Below, one piece after another: positions 15,504-24,421 of a DNA stretch of 36,603 nucleotides. A program made the position numbers and the translations under genes. The stretch comes from Paludibacteraceae bacterium (GTDB taxonomy: Bacteria; Bacteroidota; Bacteroidia; Bacteroidales; Paludibacteraceae): NCBI GenBank assembly GCA_016292775.1, contig JAEDFN010000016.1:1-36603 (forward strand). Reading direction: 5' to 3'. Every line of letters begins with the position of its first letter. The first letter of the stretch is position 1. The notes under the pieces were generated by a model, which saw only the letters and a program-made list of their open reading frames with translations, ran no database searches and was not told where the DNA came from.

Positions 15504-15977
15504 TCATTCATTATAAGGGCAATTTTCTAATTTAAATCTCATTCTCCATCGCCCGTCAGAAAAATCTGAAGTTAATATTTTGAATGTACCAATTTGAGAA
15601 GTGTTATTGACATGAGCACCTATGCAAGCACAAGCATCATAATCTCCTATTCTTACAATTCTCAAAGTATCCGAAGCATTATCAGGCAACTTACTTAGAT
15701 CTACAATATTTGCAGCCTCTTCTTTAGACATAAATTCAATAGTAACATCCAAATTTCGAGCTATTTGCTCATTTACTCTATTCTCTATTTCTTTTATTTG
15801 CTCCTCAGAAGGTGCTTGATTTAATAGATAATCGGCTTTACTTTTCTTTCGTTCAATATGTGCATTTTTTGAGCGAGGGCACCCAAACATCTTTACCATT
15901 GTAGCATTTAGAAGATGTTCGGCGGTATGCATTGGCGGATACTCTTGTTTATTATGTGAATTAAGTTCTACTTCCAT
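15504..15977 (-). CDS. AlaX-type alanyl-tRNA editing protein
   Basis: A free-standing second-additional-domain (SAD) editing protein of 157 aa, related to the editing domain of alanyl- and threonyl-tRNA synthetases; such proteins hydrolyse Ser- or Gly-mischarged tRNA-Ala in trans. The zinc ligands are visible as HTAEH (residues 17-21, HxxxH) and CACIGAH (about 115-121, CxxxH). The downstream conserved NTSQIGTFKI is also typical. It begins 2 bases after the stop of the adenylating enzyme gene and is therefore probably the last cistron of the long transcript. Its family is a common housekeeping one in Bacteroidales, so a role in the biosynthetic pathway is not implied. Confidence 0.88.
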   Translation of the reverse strand: MEVELNSHNKQEYPPMHTAEHLLNATMVKMFGCPRSKNAHIERKKSKADYLLNQAPSEEQIKEIENRVNEQIARNLDVTIEFMSKEEAANIVDLSKLPDNASDTLRIVRIGDYDACACIGAHVNNTSQIGTFKILTSDFSDGRWRMRFKLENCPYNE

Positions 15978-15979
15978 AT

Positions 15980-17287
15980 TTATAAATTATTATTTCGTAA
16001 ATCAAAGAATTTAACAACTTTACGGCTCATAGGCGGCATCTGTTGCTTTGCAATAAGTTCAATAGCCTCGAAAATAATATCAGGAGCAACGCGAACTCGA
16101 GAGCGAAAGATATCTTTTATCTGTTTAATAAACTGCTCGGAATGGTTATTACTGCCTATTTTAATTTGTATTTGGTCGGTACCCAGAGAGTTTGTAAACA
16201 CCTCCACAATATAATTTTCCACATCGGGTATATTATCCAAGATATCAAAAAGAGCAGGTGGATACAAAGTAGTACCTTTAAACTTAATCATTTGACCCTT
16301 ACGGCCCAATACGGAGCTAAGGCGTACTGTATTTCTACCACAAGGGCAAGGGTCGTTATAATGGATACAAACATCTCCGGTTTTAAAACGCACTAAAGGC
16401 ATCCCCTCCACTCCGATATTTGTAATGGTAACTTCACCCGGAACACCTTCCGGCACCGGATTATTATTCTCATCAAGGAACTCTACAATAATTAAATCCG
16501 GAGGCAAATGGCAGCCATTATGGCATTCACATTCCGTAAATGAGGTTTGCATCTCTGTAGATGCATAAGTAGAAAACAACTCTAACTCAGGCCATTGTTC
16601 TGCTATTTTCAATCCTAAAGTAGATAAAGAACCATCAGGATTTCTAAGATTTTCTCCTATACATATAGCTTTTTTTAACGAAGAGTCGTGATAAGAGATA
16701 TTATTCTGTTTTGCAAAATCGATCAACTTCATAATAAACGAAGGAACGACCATACAAAAAGTAGGTTTTACCCTTTTTATTGTATCCCATTGTAATTCCG
16801 GGATACCATTACCCACACGCACTACACCGCAACCCAATTCTCTTGCTCCTAAGAAATATGCCAATCCTGCCATAAATCTACGGTCTATTGTGGTCATCAA
16901 TTGCAAAATATCATTCGAATTACATTTTGCCATTGTAAACGAAGAGGCCTCATTATATGCCAATCGTTGCAAATCATTCTCTGTAAGTGCAAACGTAACA
17001 GGATCGCCTAACGTACCCGACGTCGTTACATAATCTATTATTTGAGACAAAGGAGTACATATAAAATCTGTATTATATAATTGCAAATCTCGCTTTGTAG
17101 TTAATGGTATCTGCCTTAAATCTTCAAGAGTATTTATCTTATTAATGTCTATTTTATTATCTTTAAACAAACGATTATAAAACTTTGAATGTGTATTTAC
17201 ATATTCAAGTGTTTCCTTCATCCGTTGCTCTTGAAATAATTTTATCTCATCAGCAGACTGAAAAGCTATTTCTCGATTTTTATACAT
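15980..17287 (-). CDS. Adenylate-forming aryl-acid ligase (phenylacetate-CoA ligase/PaaK-like)
   Basis: A 435-aa member of the ANL superfamily of the short PaaK/CoF-synthetase type. Motifs: the phosphate-binding loop TTSGTLGDP (88-96), the adenine-site YASTEM (241-246), TGD (303-305) and a C-terminal small domain with GRKGQMIKFKG (about 328-338) holding the hinge. Cys253, Cys255, Cys259, Cys314 and Cys316 form a plausible zinc site, as in several PaaK relatives. It would activate an aromatic acid as AMP ester and pass it to CoA or an ACP. Next to an aromatic ammonia-lyase, the likely substrate is a cinnamate or coumarate starter. The gene lies 6 bases after the exporter gene and 2 bases before the AlaX gene. 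Confidence 0.85.
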   Translation of the reverse strand: MYKNREIAFQSADEIKLFQEQRMKETLEYVNTHSKFYNRLFKDNKIDINKINTLEDLRQIPLTTKRDLQLYNTDFICTPLSQIIDYVTTSGTLGDPVTFALTENDLQRLAYNEASSFTMAKCNSNDILQLMTTIDRRFMAGLAYFLGARELGCGVVRVGNGIPELQWDTIKRVKPTFCMVVPSFIMKLIDFAKQNNISYHDSSLKKAICIGENLRNPDGSLSTLGLKIAEQWPELELFSTYASTEMQTSFTECECHNGCHLPPDLIIVEFLDENNNPVPEGVPGEVTITNIGVEGMPLVRFKTGDVCIHYNDPCPCGRNTVRLSSVLGRKGQMIKFKGTTLYPPALFDILDNIPDVENYIVEVFTNSLGTDQIQIKIGSNNHSEQFIKQIKDIFRSRVRVAPDIIFEAIELIAKQQMPPMSRKVVKFFDLRNNNL

Positions 17288-17293
17288 AGTAAT

Positions 17294-20200
17294 TTATTTT
17301 TCCAAGATAATGTACTTAGAATGAATGTTTCTCTTAATATATTTTTCAGTAATAATGTATGTTTCAGAATTTTTATTTAAACGACTAACATTAAGTAAGT
17401 CTGACCCTTTACATGTAACATGCTTAAAGCCAAAATTCTCGGCAGCGATAGTTAAATCTACAACACTTATTTTACCATTGAAAAAATATTCGCTATCAGC
17501 AGATTTAAAGATTATTTTTCCACCTTTATTGAGATGTTTACTGCATTTTAATAAGAGCTGTTCTAATTCTGAAATAATGACATTATGCAAATCCTGCACA
17601 ACAATACAATCCGAATCCGGACATTCAAAATTACGAAAGTCGGAACAAAAGTAAGACAAATTATCGGATTTTGCAAAACAATGACTTGCTAATTTAATTT
17701 TTTCTTCATCAACATCAAAAGCGAAAATCTCTCTTTTTTTAGAAAGCATTGCAAGCATTAAAGCGCATGAGCCAGAACCGCAACCTACCACAGTCACAAC
17801 ACCCGACAACGGTACCAATAGATGCCAATCAATAAAACCATTTTCTGTAAAGAGTTGTTTTCTGACACTAAACTCTTCATCTCTACCTTTATAAATATAA
17901 TTATACATCAATTTTTCGCGATAATATTTATTCGCAGGTGTGGCAAATTCTTCGAATAATGAGTTATATTTATCTACAATCAACCTACGTACTGATTTAC
18001 TTTTCTCTTGATATGTTTCCCCAAAAGAGTTATCATCGTAGGCTATACGAGGTAAAAATTCATAAGTTACACATCCTGGTTTAAGGTAAAAATTTTGCTG
18101 TTTAGAAAGCACTAATCCTGCGCCATAAATGGCAACAGGCAGAATATCAAGTTTCAGTTTCTCTGACAAATAGAAAGCACCCTTATGGAAACGGAGGATA
18201 TTTTCGTCATAAGAACGAGTGCCCTCTGGGAAAATCAAAACGGAATAGCCATCATTAACCATAGGCAGTAAATCTGACGACAACTTATCATAGCCATTAT
18301 TAGAGGGGAAATATCCGGCATATCGCAATGTAAACGCAAATAGTGGGAACTTCCACACCCAATCGGAAGTTATCACTACTATTTTCGGATATAATTGCAT
18401 AAACAGCAATACATCGATAAAAGATTTATGATTTGATACTATAACAGCCGGATGTGATAAAGTATCTTTCGTGAAATTTCTCTTTTCAAATTTTATATGA
18501 AATGCCGTAAACAGCACTATTTTAGCCACATATTGTACAAAGACATGTAAGATATTCCGCTTCTTTTCCTTAGATATAGGAACAAAAGTAAGAAGTAGTA
18601 TCAATAACTGACTAAGAACAGATCCTATACCAAAAAATAAGAACGGTAATATTGAACATAAAAAAGATTTTATCGTAATAGGGAAATTACCTTTCTTAGT
18701 AGGGCCCAAAACCATCATACGAAATAAAAATGGCTGAATAGTATACGCTACAATAACTACCACGCAGATACCTATCATAGAGAGTAAAGCAATAGATTTC
18801 ATTGCCGGATGCTTAGCCAACACGAGCACCCCAATACCGACAATAGTAGTAAAAGCGGAAAAGAAAATCGCTGTTTTATGCATCCCCAATATCTTTGTAC
18901 CGTTTTTATACTCTTGCTGCAATCCATCCATAATAAAGATACTGAAATCATCGCCGATACCAAAAATCAAAGTAGCCAAGATAATATTTACTATATTGAA
19001 TTTTATTCCGCAAATCGACATAATCCCGAGGATAATAACCCAACTGATACACATTGGCATAAAGGTGAGCAATGCAGTTTCTAATCTTCCATAAATAATA
19101 AGAAGAGTTATAAACACCAAGAGAGAAGAGACCCACAAAATGAAATTAAAATCATCGCTAATATCTTTTATCATCTTGGAAGAGAAATAGCTACGATCGA
19201 CAATAGTTACACCCGGCACTTTATTGATAAAAGAGTATACTTGATCTTTATTACATTCATCCAATTCTATGCTACTTACAAGATATAAATTGCCATTATC
19301 TTTAGATATCCAATCGGCAATTATAGGCACTTGTGCCATTTCATTATTATCGTATTCACACACCTCATAATCAGCTGTAAGTATTTCTAAAAAAGGATTA
19401 AAAGCATTTTGTGAAAACCCATATAGAGATGCATATTTGTTTAAACTATTGATAGTGGCATCAACTCTCTCTTCCGACCAATAATTTTCCCATTTCTCTA
19501 TTCTTTGTTTCTGAATATCAAAAGGTATTACGAAATTTTTTAAAGAAACGAAACTCTGTATAGAACCGTTTTTTTGAACAAGGAAAGAGTCGCAAAGAGA
19601 ATTTAAAGAAGTATAACTCTCCCACGAATTTTCTGTCACCGAAGAGATTAAGAAAACTTTATCAGCATCACTGCCAAATTTTGTTTGCATCTTGCTCTCC
19701 GCTCGCTGAATTTGTTCCGGCACGTAATTAATGCTGTTTAAATCGGCATCAAACTGTACGTCATTAAAGAAAAACAGACAAATGATAGTAACGATAGTAA
19801 CAATAGCTATAATCCATTTATTATCTTCATAATCATAAGCATTACAACGCTCAATAAAATTTAGAAATTTATTTGAACTATCACTTACCGGAGTCAAGAA
19901 ATGAGGTAAATAAATCAAGCAAAAAAGAGTAGTACCCACCAAAGCCAAGGCTGCAAAAAGGCCTAAATCTCTTAATAATTGAGAATTGGTAAAGATCAGA
20001 GCGACAAAAGCCCCAATAGTAGTAATACACCCGACAGTAAGAGGATATGCTAAATCGGAAATAATTGTTTTGGGATTGTCAACATGGTTGGCATGAGCTA
20101 TAACATGTATGGAATAACTGAGAGCAACGCCAAGTACAATAGAGCCCAACCCGATAGCAATAGCAGAAACCGACCCTTTTATAACAACAATAACTGCAAT

Positions 20201-21091
20201 GGCAAAAAGTGCACCGAAAACCGGAGGCACTATAATAAGTGGAATAGACTTTTTATTTTTAAAAGCAAAAAAGATAACTATAATAATTATTATCAAAGCT
20301 ATAGAAAGTGTAAGAATAATATCTTTTTTAACTTGTCTTGCATTATGTACTGCAATAATATGGCCACCGAAGCAGGTAATTTCAACATTATTTGAAGAGA
20401 TATTAGAGGCAATATTTTCTAACGAAGAGACCATTTCATCATTCTCTCCGGTGTTTCCCATGTCATAAATAGGATTTATAAAAAGGTATAGAGATGATAA
20501 ACCTTTATCAAAGAGATAATCGGCATATATTTCGTAATTATCATTTGAATTAAAAGATTGAAAATCACTTAATAGAGGTGTGGCGATATTGAGAGGATCG
20601 CGTAAGATGAAATCTTTCATCATCATTCCCCCCGGAGATAACAATAGGTTCAAAGAATTCGACACCGCACTACAAATTGCTGTATCAGAGATAAGAGTAT
20701 CAATATGGGCATAGTAATCTTCGTCAATAAAAATAGGGAGATACGAATATATATAATCCGCAACCTGAAATATCTGAGTTTCATCGATAGTAGAGATAAT
20801 ATCACCTATTAAGCCATTCTGCTGAAGCACCTCTATCTGCTCTACAAAATCTTCTGCTGCTAATATTATAGAATCGGGATTTATACCGGAAACTTCTACT
20901 ACAATCTTATCTTTGAATTTTAAATTCTTGAAAGTAGACTCTTCTTCACCAAAAAAACTATAAATATTTTCATCAAACTTAATTTGAGTGGCAACACCGA
21001 TGCACACGCCAACCACGAGCAATAAACTAATGTATAACATCGATTTATGGTTTTCAAACCAATCAAATATATTTAAGAAAAAACGAATCAT
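17294..21091 (-). CDS. RND/MMPL exporter fused to PlsC acyltransferase and SAM methyltransferase
   Basis: A 1265-aa three-part protein. Residues 1 to about 800 form an RND/MMPL-type transporter: helix 1 at about 15-35, a large extracytoplasmic loop (40-255), five helices at 258-397, helix 7 at about 426-443, a second loop (445-648) and five helices at 650-795, including GIGDDFS (711-717) at the position of the proton-relay acids. Residues about 808-838 add membrane helices leading to a 1-acylglycerol-phosphate-acyltransferase-like domain with HX4D (His887-Asp892) and FPEGTR (954-959). Residues about 1060-1265 form a class I methyltransferase with VVGCGSGSC (1101-1109) and an acidic AFDVDEE (1124-1130). 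Aryl-polyene clusters carry an MMPL-type exporter (ApeM-like); fusion to both tailoring domains is unusual. The ATG overlaps the GT2 stop (ATGA). Confidence 0.88.
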   Translation of the reverse strand: MIRFFLNIFDWFENHKSMLYISLLLVVGVCIGVATQIKFDENIYSFFGEEESTFKNLKFKDKIVVEVSGINPDSIILAAEDFVEQIEVLQQNGLIGDIISTIDETQIFQVADYIYSYLPIFIDEDYYAHIDTLISDTAICSAVSNSLNLLLSPGGMMMKDFILRDPLNIATPLLSDFQSFNSNDNYEIYADYLFDKGLSSLYLFINPIYDMGNTGENDEMVSSLENIASNISSNNVEITCFGGHIIAVHNARQVKKDIILTLSIALIIIIIVIFFAFKNKKSIPLIIVPPVFGALFAIAVIVVIKGSVSAIAIGLGSIVLGVALSYSIHVIAHANHVDNPKTIISDLAYPLTVGCITTIGAFVALIFTNSQLLRDLGLFAALALVGTTLFCLIYLPHFLTPVSDSSNKFLNFIERCNAYDYEDNKWIIAIVTIVTIICLFFFNDVQFDADLNSINYVPEQIQRAESKMQTKFGSDADKVFLISSVTENSWESYTSLNSLCDSFLVQKNGSIQSFVSLKNFVIPFDIQKQRIEKWENYWSEERVDATINSLNKYASLYGFSQNAFNPFLEILTADYEVCEYDNNEMAQVPIIADWISKDNGNLYLVSSIELDECNKDQVYSFINKVPGVTIVDRSYFSSKMIKDISDDFNFILWVSSLLVFITLLIIYGRLETALLTFMPMCISWVIILGIMSICGIKFNIVNIILATLIFGIGDDFSIFIMDGLQQEYKNGTKILGMHKTAIFFSAFTTIVGIGVLVLAKHPAMKSIALLSMIGICVVVIVAYTIQPFLFRMMVLGPTKKGNFPITIKSFLCSILPFLFFGIGSVLSQLLILLLTFVPISKEKKRNILHVFVQYVAKIVLFTAFHIKFEKRNFTKDTLSHPAVIVSNHKSFIDVLLFMQLYPKIVVITSDWVWKFPLFAFTLRYAGYFPSNNGYDKLSSDLLPMVNDGYSVLIFPEGTRSYDENILRFHKGAFYLSEKLKLDILPVAIYGAGLVLSKQQNFYLKPGCVTYEFLPRIAYDDNSFGETYQEKSKSVRRLIVDKYNSLFEEFATPANKYYREKLMYNYIYKGRDEEFSVRKQLFTENGFIDWHLLVPLSGVVTVVGCGSGSCALMLAMLSKKREIFAFDVDEEKIKLASHCFAKSDNLSYFCSDFRNFECPDSDCIVVQDLHNVIISELEQLLLKCSKHLNKGGKIIFKSADSEYFFNGKISVVDLTIAAENFGFKHVTCKGSDLLNVSRLNKNSETYIITEKYIKRNIHSKYIILEK

Positions 21092-22269
21092 GCTTTTTTA
21101 TGACGAGTAAAAGAGAGTAAACAAAAAGAGAATAAAAACACTATAATAAAGGCTATTATTGCGAGTAGAATGCTACCGATAACATATTGTAACAGCGCAC
21201 TTGCAACGGAATGGATTGATATTTGATGAATATCTATCCACACCGGATTTTTAAAAAAGACCCCGCCTAATACGAGACTACCATATAAAATAAATGGGAT
21301 CATTGGAGGGATGCTGATATTTGAACTTATCATAGCCACTACCTTATTAAGTTTCAGTACGTGAGCCGACAGGCCTGCGAATACCAATTGATACCCCCAA
21401 ATAGGTATTATACCGCTAAATACACCCAAAGCGATAGATGCCGACATCTTTATATTACTATCCGAAGAATTAAAGACGTATTTATCAAAAAAGGCTTTTA
21501 TATTCTTAACAGAGAGCGATTTAAAAAAAAGATAAGGGTAATAGACCAATAAAGCCACCAACACCAATATAGTATTTAAAATGCTTATTCTGGTAAAGTC
21601 TTTTGCCGGCTTAAAATGTGATACTCTCTCTTCCTTTGGGGGATAATATACAGAAATAGGTATATTGACCACCCTAACGCCCCTCCAAGCAGATCGTACA
21701 AGGACCTCTACTTCAAATTCATATCTGTTGGTATAGAAATGTACATTATGAATTTCGGACAAAGGATATAGTCGAAAGCCGGATTGAGTATCCGATAATT
21801 TCTGAAAAGTTTCTACCTTATACCAGAAGTTAGAAAATTTATTCGCGAAACTATTTTTACCCGGCATATTATCGGCATTCAGATTACGGGAACCTACAAT
21901 AAGTGAATTTGGAAATTTATCTATCTCTTCTATAAAATATGGAATATCGGAAGCAAAATGCTGACCATCAGCATCCATAGAAATCATATATCTATATCCT
22001 GCATTATAGGTTTCTTTTATAGCAAGTCGTAATGCATAACCCTTTCCTCGATTTTCGGAATAAGAAAGCACATGAACCCCCTCAATTGTAGACAAAATAT
22101 CTAAAGTAGAATCGGTAGAACCATCGTTAACAACCCAAACATCATCTACATATTGCTTGGCATCTTGAATTACTTTTGCAATTGTACGACTATTGTTATA
22201 AACGGGTATAACTACTACAATGTTCTTCTCTTTTGCCACTGCCTTGTATTGAGAAATACATTCATTCAT
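21088..22269 (-). CDS. GT2 glycosyltransferase with C-terminal DUF2062 membrane domain
   Basis: A 393-aa fusion. Residues about 16-240 are a family 2 glycosyltransferase with IPVYNN (21-26), VNDGSTD (47-53) for nucleotide-sugar binding and the metal-binding DADGQH (99-104); TQSGFRLY (about 160) is the usual acceptor-site region. Residues about 230-250 form a membrane helix, and 270-390 match DUF2062, with GVFSGIIPIWGYQ and the NISIPPMIPFILYG motif plus two or more helices. The likely role is transfer of a sugar at the cytoplasmic face of the inner membrane, either onto a lipid carrier or onto the pathway product. GT2 genes occur in aryl-polyene clusters. Its stop overlaps the exporter start. 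Confidence 0.85.
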   Translation of the reverse strand: MNECISQYKAVAKEKNIVVVIPVYNNSRTIAKVIQDAKQYVDDVWVVNDGSTDSTLDILSTIEGVHVLSYSENRGKGYALRLAIKETYNAGYRYMISMDADGQHFASDIPYFIEEIDKFPNSLIVGSRNLNADNMPGKNSFANKFSNFWYKVETFQKLSDTQSGFRLYPLSEIHNVHFYTNRYEFEVEVLVRSAWRGVRVVNIPISVYYPPKEERVSHFKPAKDFTRISILNTILVLVALLVYYPYLFFKSLSVKNIKAFFDKYVFNSSDSNIKMSASIALGVFSGIIPIWGYQLVFAGLSAHVLKLNKVVAMISSNISIPPMIPFILYGSLVLGGVFFKNPVWIDIHQISIHSVASALLQYVIGSILLAIIAFIIVFLFSFCLLSFTRHKKA

Positions 22270-22278
22270 AACGCACTA

Positions 22279-22887
22279 TTACTTAGAAAAATAACCCTTT
22301 ACATCCATATTATATTCTTTTGCTCGAAAGATATATTCAGTATAATTATCTTCCGACTCTATCATTTTCAAATTATCAAGCGACATATCTTTGCCATTGA
22401 ACAATAATTCAACGGACATATTTTTTGATTTTGACGTTTTTTTGGGAGTAAGAAGAAGTGTATAAGAGCCTTCACTATTTTTAGAATAAGAAATATTATA
22501 GATAGACTTAAGAGTAGAAAAATCGCCTTTAAAGCACGATGAAATCAAGATATTCAAATTTTTTAAAGCCGGATTGGAAGAGAGTTTAATTTTCGTTATC
22601 TCTTTACCGGTTTTCATCTCCAATACAGAATCAATAATTTTTATAAAATCACCATTATTCAACGATATAATTATATTATTATCAGCTAAATAATAAAACA
22701 TTCCATCGACAGATTTTGGTTTATCAAATATTGCAAGCACGCTATTTTGTGTACATTTACACTTAATAGACCGGATATCTGAATTATATTTATGAATTTT
22801 TGAAATAAATTCATTTTCTACGCTACTATTCTGTGCCAATAACGGTAACGAAAAGAATAATAAAATAATTAAAAGTCTGTATTTCAT
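22279..22887 (-). CDS. LolA-like outer-membrane lipoprotein carrier protein
   Basis: A periplasmic protein with a signal peptide (MKYRLLIILLFF to LLAQ, about 19 residues). The ATG at 22887 is chosen because it begins exactly at the signal peptide; the frame stays open to an ATG at 22911, which would add SRKQLMH in front, so an earlier start is possible. The mature part (about 183 aa) has the LolA-type pattern: SIKCKCTQ near the start (the place of the usual F.Q motif), DGMFYYLADN (about residues 61-70), alternating strands and a strand-rich C-terminus. LolA-like proteins in aryl-polyene clusters (ApeL) are thought to carry the hydrophobic product or its lipid across the periplasm with the RND exporter. 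Housekeeping LolA is less likely because of the context. Confidence 0.8.
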   Translation of the reverse strand: MKYRLLIILLFFSLPLLAQNSSVENEFISKIHKYNSDIRSIKCKCTQNSVLAIFDKPKSVDGMFYYLADNNIIISLNNGDFIKIIDSVLEMKTGKEITKIKLSSNPALKNLNILISSCFKGDFSTLKSIYNISYSKNSEGSYTLLLTPKKTSKSKNMSVELLFNGKDMSLDNLKMIESEDNYTEYIFRAKEYNMDVKGYFSK

Positions 22888-22917
22888 ATGCATCAACTGT
22901 TTTCTACTCATCTAAAG

Positions 22918-23589
22918 TTACAACTCATCAACTGTTACAAAAACGAATCCTTTATTATGTAAAATATTTAGTACATTTTCTAATAAAACGTCGGCTTGAT
23001 GCACTCTATCGTGTAATAAAATTATATCGCCCGACTTTGCTTTTCGCACTACTCTTTTACAGATAATCCTTCGAGGCAACCAAGAAATGGTATCAAAAGA
23101 GCGTACCGACCATCCGACAGAAACCATATTGGTACGTTTTATTGATTTGGCTATCAAAGGGTTTGTAACGCCAAAAGGGGGACGAAAGTAAATATTTTCC
23201 TTTCCTGTAATATCAAAAAGCACTTTATTAGTATCCAATAGTTCTTTTGTAATGTCATCAACAGGCTTGATAGGCAACAAAGAACTATGGCTCCAAGAGT
23301 GATTAGCAACGCTATGTCCTTTATTGACAATACTTTTTACACTCTCCACATCATTAAGGGCTTTCTCTCCAACGAGGAAAAAAGTAGCCTTTGCATTATA
23401 CCGATCTAAAACCTCCAATATCGATTTAGTATTTTGTGAAGGGCCATCGTCAAAAGTAATTGCCACTTTCTTCTCTTTACAATTCACACTACATAAAGAG
23501 TTTACATATACCCTGCTACGAATATCCGCTGAAGCCCAAATCAAAAGCAGTAATAATATCAAACTAATTATTAAAACAACACTAAACAT
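22918..23589 (-). CDS. Membrane-anchored polysaccharide deacetylase (NodB domain, CE4)
   Basis: A 223-aa protein with an N-terminal membrane helix (residues 2-20) and a CE4 domain: TFDDGP (Asp47, Asp48), NHSWSH (His96-His101 region metal ligands), RPPFG (136-140) and LLHDR near residue 194. Where most relatives have Trp-Asp before motif 4, this reads Trp-Ser (160-161), a possible difference in activity. It overlaps the upstream chain-length-factor gene by 8 bases and is followed after 7 bases by the LolA-like gene, so it belongs to the biosynthetic operon. Inside this cluster it may de-N-acetylate a sugar added by the GT2 enzyme. It is only distantly similar to the deacetylase at 10119-10739. 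Confidence 0.88.
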   Translation of the reverse strand: MFSVVLIISLILLLLLIWASADIRSRVYVNSLCSVNCKEKKVAITFDDGPSQNTKSILEVLDRYNAKATFFLVGEKALNDVESVKSIVNKGHSVANHSWSHSSLLPIKPVDDITKELLDTNKVLFDITGKENIYFRPPFGVTNPLIAKSIKRTNMVSVGWSVRSFDTISWLPRRIICKRVVRKAKSGDIILLHDRVHQADVLLENVLNILHNKGFVFVTVDEL

Positions 23590-24412
23590 TTGTCACAGAG
23601 ATAACAAAAACGGAATTATCAGGGTATTTATTTATCAACACCATCTCAATTTTTTCATTGACAACTTTTTTTACTGCATAATAAAAAGCAGTAGCAGAAG
23701 CGGGGAAAAAAGAGTTGTAGTTTTGATAAGCATTCTCCACCACTAATGGAGAGGCTGTAGATGCGCCGAAACACATCAACTTCTCTTGCTCCGACATATT
23801 ACTGTTAATATCGTTATAATCCCTTGATGATAATAATTTCATATTGAGAAGAGCGATAGAATCAACAGATTTTTGAGCAGTACAATGAAAGAAATACGAG
23901 CCATCGTCAACCATATTCTTATCCCCCAGGTCAAATCTTTTAGAAATCGTCTGTAAAGTAGGAGTGACTTCATCAAAATGTCCGATTAAGAAATGATTCT
24001 TTTTCTCGTCATCAATTAAAAAAAGAGCATCGAGTAGGGCATCTTCAAAAGGATGATATCTATTTACGAAAGTGACATTATAGCAGTTATTATGCTTTAA
24101 AAGGGCAATCTGAGCGCCAACAGTATTAAAAGTAGACTGAATAAAAGGTGTAGGGTTAATAAGTACCTCTTCATTATCCACTACATTTTTAAGGAATTTC
24201 TCACTATCAGCTAATAAGCCCAATGAAGAGGAAGTAATAATCGCATCTAAGAGAGCTATATTATCAATACCATTCATACATTCGACGGCAGTAGCAACAC
24301 TTCGTTTAAGCACATTGCTCATTCTCCTGCGCATAGTAGCATCGGGGATTAATAATTTAATATCATTATAAATCTCTTTATCAGAGCGAAAATTCGATAT
24401 ATAACACTTCAT
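23582..24412 (-). CDS. Ketosynthase-like chain-length factor (no catalytic Cys)
   Basis: A 276-aa protein matching only the N-terminal half of a beta-ketoacyl synthase (thiolase fold; Ketoacyl-synt_2-like). The segment INPTPFIQSTFNTVGAQI (85-102) aligns with the active-site strand of ketosynthases, but Gln/Ser/Thr occupy the place of the nucleophilic cysteine; no His-Gly-Thr motif follows. This is the form of chain-length factors in aryl-polyene systems, where an ApeC-type protein forms a heterodimer with the ApeO-type ketosynthase. The partner is most likely the 395-aa ketosynthase whose gene ends 9 bases before this start. It cannot condense by itself. Confidence 0.78.
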   Translation of the reverse strand: MKCYISNFRSDKEIYNDIKLLIPDATMRRRMSNVLKRSVATAVECMNGIDNIALLDAIITSSSLGLLADSEKFLKNVVDNEEVLINPTPFIQSTFNTVGAQIALLKHNNCYNVTFVNRYHPFEDALLDALFLIDDEKKNHFLIGHFDEVTPTLQTISKRFDLGDKNMVDDGSYFFHCTAQKSVDSIALLNMKLLSSRDYNDINSNMSEQEKLMCFGASTASPLVVENAYQNYNSFFPASATAFYYAVKKVVNEKIEMVLINKYPDNSVFVISVTNV

Positions 24413-24421
24413 TGAGCAATA

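Noticed and set aside
22918..23589. Evidence of duplication between the two polysaccharide deacetylases (10119-10739 and 22918-23589)
   Set aside because: Only the generic CE4 motifs are shared; the rest diverges, one is membrane-anchored and the other not, so recent duplication is unlikely.
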